Source of the DNA: Defluviitaleaceae bacterium
Lineage (GTDB): Bacteria > Bacillota > Clostridia > Lachnospirales > WRAX01
Length of the DNA: 8,433 bases
Reading direction: 5' to 3'
NCBI GenBank assembly: GCA_009787945.1
Contig: WQSI01000073.1
Span: 1 to 8,433 of the forward strand
Numbering within the stretch: position 1 is the first letter of the stretch; every line of letters begins with the position of its first letter. The position numbers and the translations under genes are program-made. The notes under the pieces were generated by a model that worked only from the letters and a program-made list of their open reading frames with translations, was not told the DNA's origin and did no database searches. Below are positions 4,818 to 8,433 of the stretch, piece by piece.

Positions 4818-7800
4818 CTACGATGGATGATTAGATGTATAAGACACAAGATTCTGCACAATTGCGGTCACAGAACCCATCACATCTTCCCCCTCCTTTG
4901 CTTTATAGACAAGGGTTGGGTTTGTGCCTATGTTAAATTTTAGGCGGTTTTTGCTCTCTTTCACCATGCGGGCAATGGTAAGGGGGTCAACCTTGGCATC
5001 TGGCTTGAAGGCTATGGTTATAGTGTTTGTGCCGCCGTTTTGTTTTATGGCAATAATGTCGAAGGCTCTCGCTCTTGCCTTTAGCAAGGCAATATCCAGC
5101 AAATTTTGGGCAGAGGGGGGCAATGTGCCAAATCTGTCCTCCATCTCCTCTTGCACATCATAAAAGTCAGTTTGGTTTTCAATGTGGGATATTTTTTTAT
5201 AAATATCCAGCCGCTGACCTTCGTGGGGGATGTAATGGTTAGGAATATAGGCATCTAGGGTAATATCCATTAGGGTTTCAAAGTCAGCAGGAGGCTCCAT
5301 GCCCCGCATTTCCCTCATGGCAATGTCTAATAATTTGCAGTACATTTCATAGCCCACTGCGTCCATATGTCCATGTTGACTTGTGCCTAGCAAGTTGCCT
5401 GCCCCGCGAATTTCAAGGTCACGCATGGCAATTTTAAAGCCCGCCCCAAACTCTGTAAATTCGCGGATTGTTTGCAGGCGTTTTTCGGCAACTTCCGTCA
5501 GCACCTTGTCTTTACGGTACATTAGATAGGCAAAGGAGCTGCGCCCTGCCCTGCCGACTCTCCCACGAAGCTGGTACAATTGGGAAAGCCCTAAATGGTC
5601 AGAATCTTGGATGATGATGGTGTTAACATTAGGAATATCAAGCCCGCTTTCCACAATGGTGGTGCAGACCAGCACGTCAATTTCCCCATCTATAAAGTCC
5701 ATCATCACATTTTCAAGCTCTCTCTCGCTCATTCTGCCATGGGCATAGGCAACACTGGCATCAGGCACAAGAGCCTGGACTTTAGCGGCGGTTGACGCAA
5801 TATTTTGCACCCGATTATGCAAATAATACACTTGACCACCGCGGGCAAGCTCCCGTGTTATGCTAGATTTTACCATTTCTGGGCTGTATTCCAGCACAAA
5901 GGTTTGGATGGGCTGACGCTCCAAGGGGGGCTGGGTTAGGACAGACATATCCCGAATCCCTGCCAAAGACATGTGAAGAGTTCGCGGAATAGGGGTCGCT
6001 GAAAGAGTGACCACATCAACATGCGCCCACTTTTGCTTCAGTTTTTCTTTATGCAACACCCCAAAACGCTGTTCTTCATCAACGATTATCAAGCCAAGGT
6101 TGGCAAATTCCACATCATCGCTAAGAAGGCGGTGTGTGCCCACCAAAATATCCACCCTGCCAGACTTTACATCTTGCAGAATAAGCTTTGTGTCCTTCGC
6201 CCCTTTAAACCGCGAAACAACCTGAATGTGTACAGGGAAATCCTTCATGCGCTGCACAATTGTATTGTAATGCTGCTGTGCCAGTATGGTTGTGGGGCAT
6301 AAAAAGGCGACTTGTTTCCCGTCACCCACGGCTTTAAAGGCGGCGCGAATTGCCACCTCGGTTTTGCCATAGCCCACATCACCACAAATTAGCCTATCCA
6401 TAACTTTCGGGGCTTCCATGTCCTTTTTAATGTCCTCTACAGCGGTTAGTTGGTCGTCGGTTTCCTCATGCATAAAGGCATCTTCAAACTCCGTCTGCCA
6501 TACGGTGTCAGCTTCATAGGCGTGACCTTTCACCGCTTCCCGCTTGGCATAAAGCTCCACCAATTCGCGGGCAACCTCTTCCACCGCCTGCTTCGCCTTT
6601 GCCTTGGCTTTTGACCAAGCATCCCCGCCAAGTTTAGATAACTGGGGTTTTGCCTCTGCCCCGCCAATATATTTTTGAAGGGCATCCATTTGGTTTATGG
6701 CAATATAAAGGTTCGCCTGCCCTCGATAGCCAATTTTAAGATAATCCCGCGTGATGCCGTCCACCACAATCTTTTCCAAACCGTGATAAATGCCAATGCC
6801 TGACGTGTCATGGACAACATAATCCCCCACTGTAAGGTCGGTAAAATGGTCTATTGGGTTGCGCTTTTTTTGGGCGCGTCGGGTTTTGCGCCGTTTCTTC
6901 TCCCCTTCTCTTGGCTCGGCAAAGCTGATTAGGGCAAGTTTCAGCTGGGGATATTCAAACCCCGCGGAAATTTCCCCAGGATGTATATGCAGTTTTGCAG
7001 GGTCAATGTCTAAATCTCTAAGGTCGTCAGCTAGGCGGGCGGCGCGGTGTTCCCCCCCTGCGGTTATGATTATTTGGTAGTTTTGGGATAGTAAATATTG
7101 AACATCCTCTGCTAACAGGTCAATACGACCTGAGAAAGTCGATGCCGCCTTGCCCTCAAAATGAACCAACACAGAAGGGGTAAAATCCCTTACATTTTGT
7201 GACATTAGGTTAAATAAGACCTTGTGGAAAGGTTCTGCTCCCCGCAAAACATCAACATAATCAAGCCAAGGGGCAGGCTCGCGCCCTTGTTCTGCCACAT
7301 TTTCGATATATGACAAATGTTGGTTGTGAATTTCCTCTGCACGGGCAGAAATTCGGGCAGGCTCGTCAAAACAAACCAGAGTATTTCCTGGGAAATAGTC
7401 AAAAAGGGTTGCAATTGCATCCCCTAACCTTTCCTTCATTGGGAAAATATGGGCTTGGCTAGGCTTTTCCCCATCAAGAGAACGCTGGGTTTCCACATCA
7501 ATATGGCGTATACTGTCGATTTCATCCCCCCAAAATTCGATACGCATGGGGTTTGCACAGGCAGGGCTAAACAGGTCTAAAATGCCCCCGCGGATGGCAA
7601 ACTGCCCATGACCCTCCACCTGAGCAGACCGCTCATAGCCCATGTTTACAAGCTTTAAAGCCAGGTCGTTAAGGGCAATTTCCTGCCCTTCTGCCAAAGT
7701 TATGAAATGCTTATGAAACTCATCAGGAGGCGAAAGAGGTGACAAAAGTGCGTCAACCGTTGTAACCAAAGGTAAATTCATTTGAGATAAAATCGTCAGC

Positions 7801-8099
7801 CTTTGGATTATCACGTCTTTACTAGCAACCTCCACATAATTCGCCATAAAGTCAAGAGCAGGGAAAAATTGAGCAGGCGTGCCAAAAAAAGCCAAATCAC
7901 GGGCAATCTCCCTAGCCCGCCCTTCGCTGTAGGTGATGAAAACCAATGGCTTGCCCAATGCCCAAGCAATGTGAGCCTTCTGCCCATCAACAGCCCCTGC
8001 GCAAAGGGCAGTTTGGGGGGGTTTCTTCTTAAAAGCATCCGCAATTTTATTAAAACTTTCCAAATTGGTTAGGGGCGCAACAAAATCAATTTTCTGCAT
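4818..8099 (-). CDS. mfd: Transcription-repair coupling factor Mfd
   Basis: Mfd is a cytoplasmic ATP-dependent DNA translocase that pushes stalled RNA polymerase off damaged DNA and recruits UvrA. The 1093-residue product is a little shorter than the E. coli and B. subtilis proteins (about 1150-1180) but has every module: a UvrB-like N-terminal region (about 1-300, with RGGILDLFSP at 170-179 and EFWGDEIDSI at 188-197), a basic linker (401-413), the RNA polymerase-interacting domain (about 417-478), and the RecG-like helicase core. Motifs in the core are Walker A GDVGYGKT (573-580), DEEQ (674-677), SAT (700-702) and QLRGRVGR (843-850), followed by the TRG-type segment and the C-terminal UvrB-mimic domain (about 940-1085). 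The RID reads HDTSGIG where many homologues have His before the GIG. ATG 8099 overlaps the end of pth by 14 bases, so both are probably one operon. The stop codon lies in a palindromic repeat, which may have set the last residues. Confidence 0.97.
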   Translation of the reverse strand: MQKIDFVAPLTNLESFNKIADAFKKKPPQTALCAGAVDGQKAHIAWALGKPLVFITYSEGRAREIARDLAFFGTPAQFFPALDFMANYVEVASKDVIIQRLTILSQMNLPLVTTVDALLSPLSPPDEFHKHFITLAEGQEIALNDLALKLVNMGYERSAQVEGHGQFAIRGGILDLFSPACANPMRIEFWGDEIDSIRHIDVETQRSLDGEKPSQAHIFPMKERLGDAIATLFDYFPGNTLVCFDEPARISARAEEIHNQHLSYIENVAEQGREPAPWLDYVDVLRGAEPFHKVLFNLMSQNVRDFTPSVLVHFEGKAASTFSGRIDLLAEDVQYLLSQNYQIIITAGGEHRAARLADDLRDLDIDPAKLHIHPGEISAGFEYPQLKLALISFAEPREGEKKRRKTRRAQKKRNPIDHFTDLTVGDYVVHDTSGIGIYHGLEKIVVDGITRDYLKIGYRGQANLYIAINQMDALQKYIGGAEAKPQLSKLGGDAWSKAKAKAKQAVEEVARELVELYAKREAVKGHAYEADTVWQTEFEDAFMHEETDDQLTAVEDIKKDMEAPKVMDRLICGDVGYGKTEVAIRAAFKAVGDGKQVAFLCPTTILAQQHYNTIVQRMKDFPVHIQVVSRFKGAKDTKLILQDVKSGRVDILVGTHRLLSDDVEFANLGLIIVDEEQRFGVLHKEKLKQKWAHVDVVTLSATPIPRTLHMSLAGIRDMSVLTQPPLERQPIQTFVLEYSPEMVKSSITRELARGGQVYYLHNRVQNIASTAAKVQALVPDASVAYAHGRMSERELENVMMDFIDGEIDVLVCTTIVESGLDIPNVNTIIIQDSDHLGLSQLYQLRGRVGRAGRSSFAYLMYRKDKVLTEVAEKRLQTIREFTEFGAGFKIAMRDLEIRGAGNLLGTSQHGHMDAVGYEMYCKLLDIAMREMRGMEPPADFETLMDITLDAYIPNHYIPHEGQRLDIYKKISHIENQTDFYDVQEEMEDRFGTLPPSAQNLLDIALLKARARAFDIIAIKQNGGTNTITIAFKPDAKVDPLTIARMVKESKNRLKFNIGTNPTLVYKAKEGEDVMGSVTAIVQNLVSYTSNHPS

Positions 8100-8433
8100 C
8101 TTTATTTTCGCCCTCCGCCCCGCTCACCTTGGCTTCTTCGGCGTTTTTAGCGTTATATTTGTTCATGGCAAACTGAACCCCCTCCCGCACAATATCCTCA
8201 AAAGCATCAGCAGCGGCAATTACGCCCCTTACAGCCTTATCCTCCTCGCTTTTGGAAAAACGGGATAAAACATGACCAGACTGGGTCCACCCCTCGCCCT
8301 TTTTGCCCACCCCAATGCGAATACGCAAAAAATCCTCAACCTCCAGTTGATAAAGGATGTTTTTAACCCCATTATGCCCCCCTGCCGTGCCGCGCTCACG
8401 GATGCGCACCTGCCCCACAGGCAAATTTGTTTC
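8086..8433 (-). CDS. pth: Peptidyl-tRNA hydrolase, C-terminal part (5' end outside window)
   Basis: The 115 visible residues are the C-terminal half or more of bacterial Pth, which cleaves the ester bond of peptidyl-tRNA released from stalled ribosomes. The frame continues to the right edge (Glu-Thr-Asn before LPVGQVRIR), so the TTG at 8424 is an internal Leu codon, not the start. Diagnostic motifs are LPVGQVRIRERG, GTAGGHNGVK (its Asn corresponds to the substrate-binding Asn114 of E. coli Pth) and FLRIRIGVGKKGEG, then VLSRFSKSE. The catalytic His20 and Asp93 equivalents lie outside the window. The last 25 residues form a charged Ala-Glu-Lys-Asn tail longer than in E. coli, of no known role. 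The TGA stop overlaps the mfd start; pth-mfd is a common Firmicute arrangement. Confidence 0.95.
   Translation of the reverse strand, partial: ETNLPVGQVRIRERGTAGGHNGVKNILYQLEVEDFLRIRIGVGKKGEGWTQSGHVLSRFSKSEEDKAVRGVIAAADAFEDIVREGVQFAMNKYNAKNAEEAKVSGAEGENKDAEN
8111..8116 (-). promoter_or_regulatory. Ribosome binding site of mfd
   Basis: GGAGGG lies inside the end of pth, 11 bases before ATG 8099. The spacing is at the long end, so initiation may rely partly on ribosomes finishing pth, whose stop codon is just past the mfd ATG. Confidence 0.6.

Noticed and set aside
7205..7420. - strand frame of 71 codons inside mfd
   Set aside because: It is an alternative frame of the mfd coding strand and lacks independent support.

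Overview
The window looks like chromosomal DNA of an anaerobic low-to-mid GC Firmicute, most likely class Clostridia. Reasons: the peptidyl-tRNA hydrolase-mfd gene order, a WalJ/YycJ-type hydrolase, strong AGGAGG-type ribosome binding sites, sigma-A promoters close to TTGACA-N17-TATAAT, and a secreted protein with copper amine oxidase-like domains of the kind common in Lachnospiraceae and relatives. The assignment rests on family knowledge and sequence style, not on any search.

Layout. Positions 1-2171 (+ strand) hold two exported proteins of unknown function in tandem: the 3' part of a Pro-Glu-rich secreted protein with copper amine oxidase-like domains, and one base later a small lipoprotein. 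Positions 2172-2370 are a convergent intergenic gap with a 10-bp hairpin and no recognisable gene. Everything from 2371 to the right edge is on the - strand. Read in the direction of transcription it runs: the 3' part of pth (right edge), mfd, a short intergenic stretch with inverted repeats and a promoter, a four-helix membrane protein overlapping an agmatinase gene (speB), a tRNA-Met(CAT) gene with its own near-perfect promoter and an intrinsic terminator, and walJ with its own promoter.

How the genes fit together. pth and mfd overlap and probably form one housekeeping unit (tRNA recycling and transcription-coupled repair). The membrane protein and speB overlap by 11 bases and should be translationally coupled under the promoter at 4741-4769; speB would release putrescine and urea from agmatine. 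No terminator is visible after speB, so its transcripts may run through the tRNA gene to the terminator at 3263-3300. walJ stands alone here, away from any walRK genes.

Most of the window is ordinary core genome. The least explained parts are the palindromic repeat at the 3' end of mfd, which contains the mfd stop codon and abuts an inverted repeat that overlaps the next promoter; the uncharacterised membrane protein coupled to agmatinase; and the exported protein pair at the left edge. I saw no CRISPR array, phage, transposase, toxin-antitoxin pair or clear new defence system.
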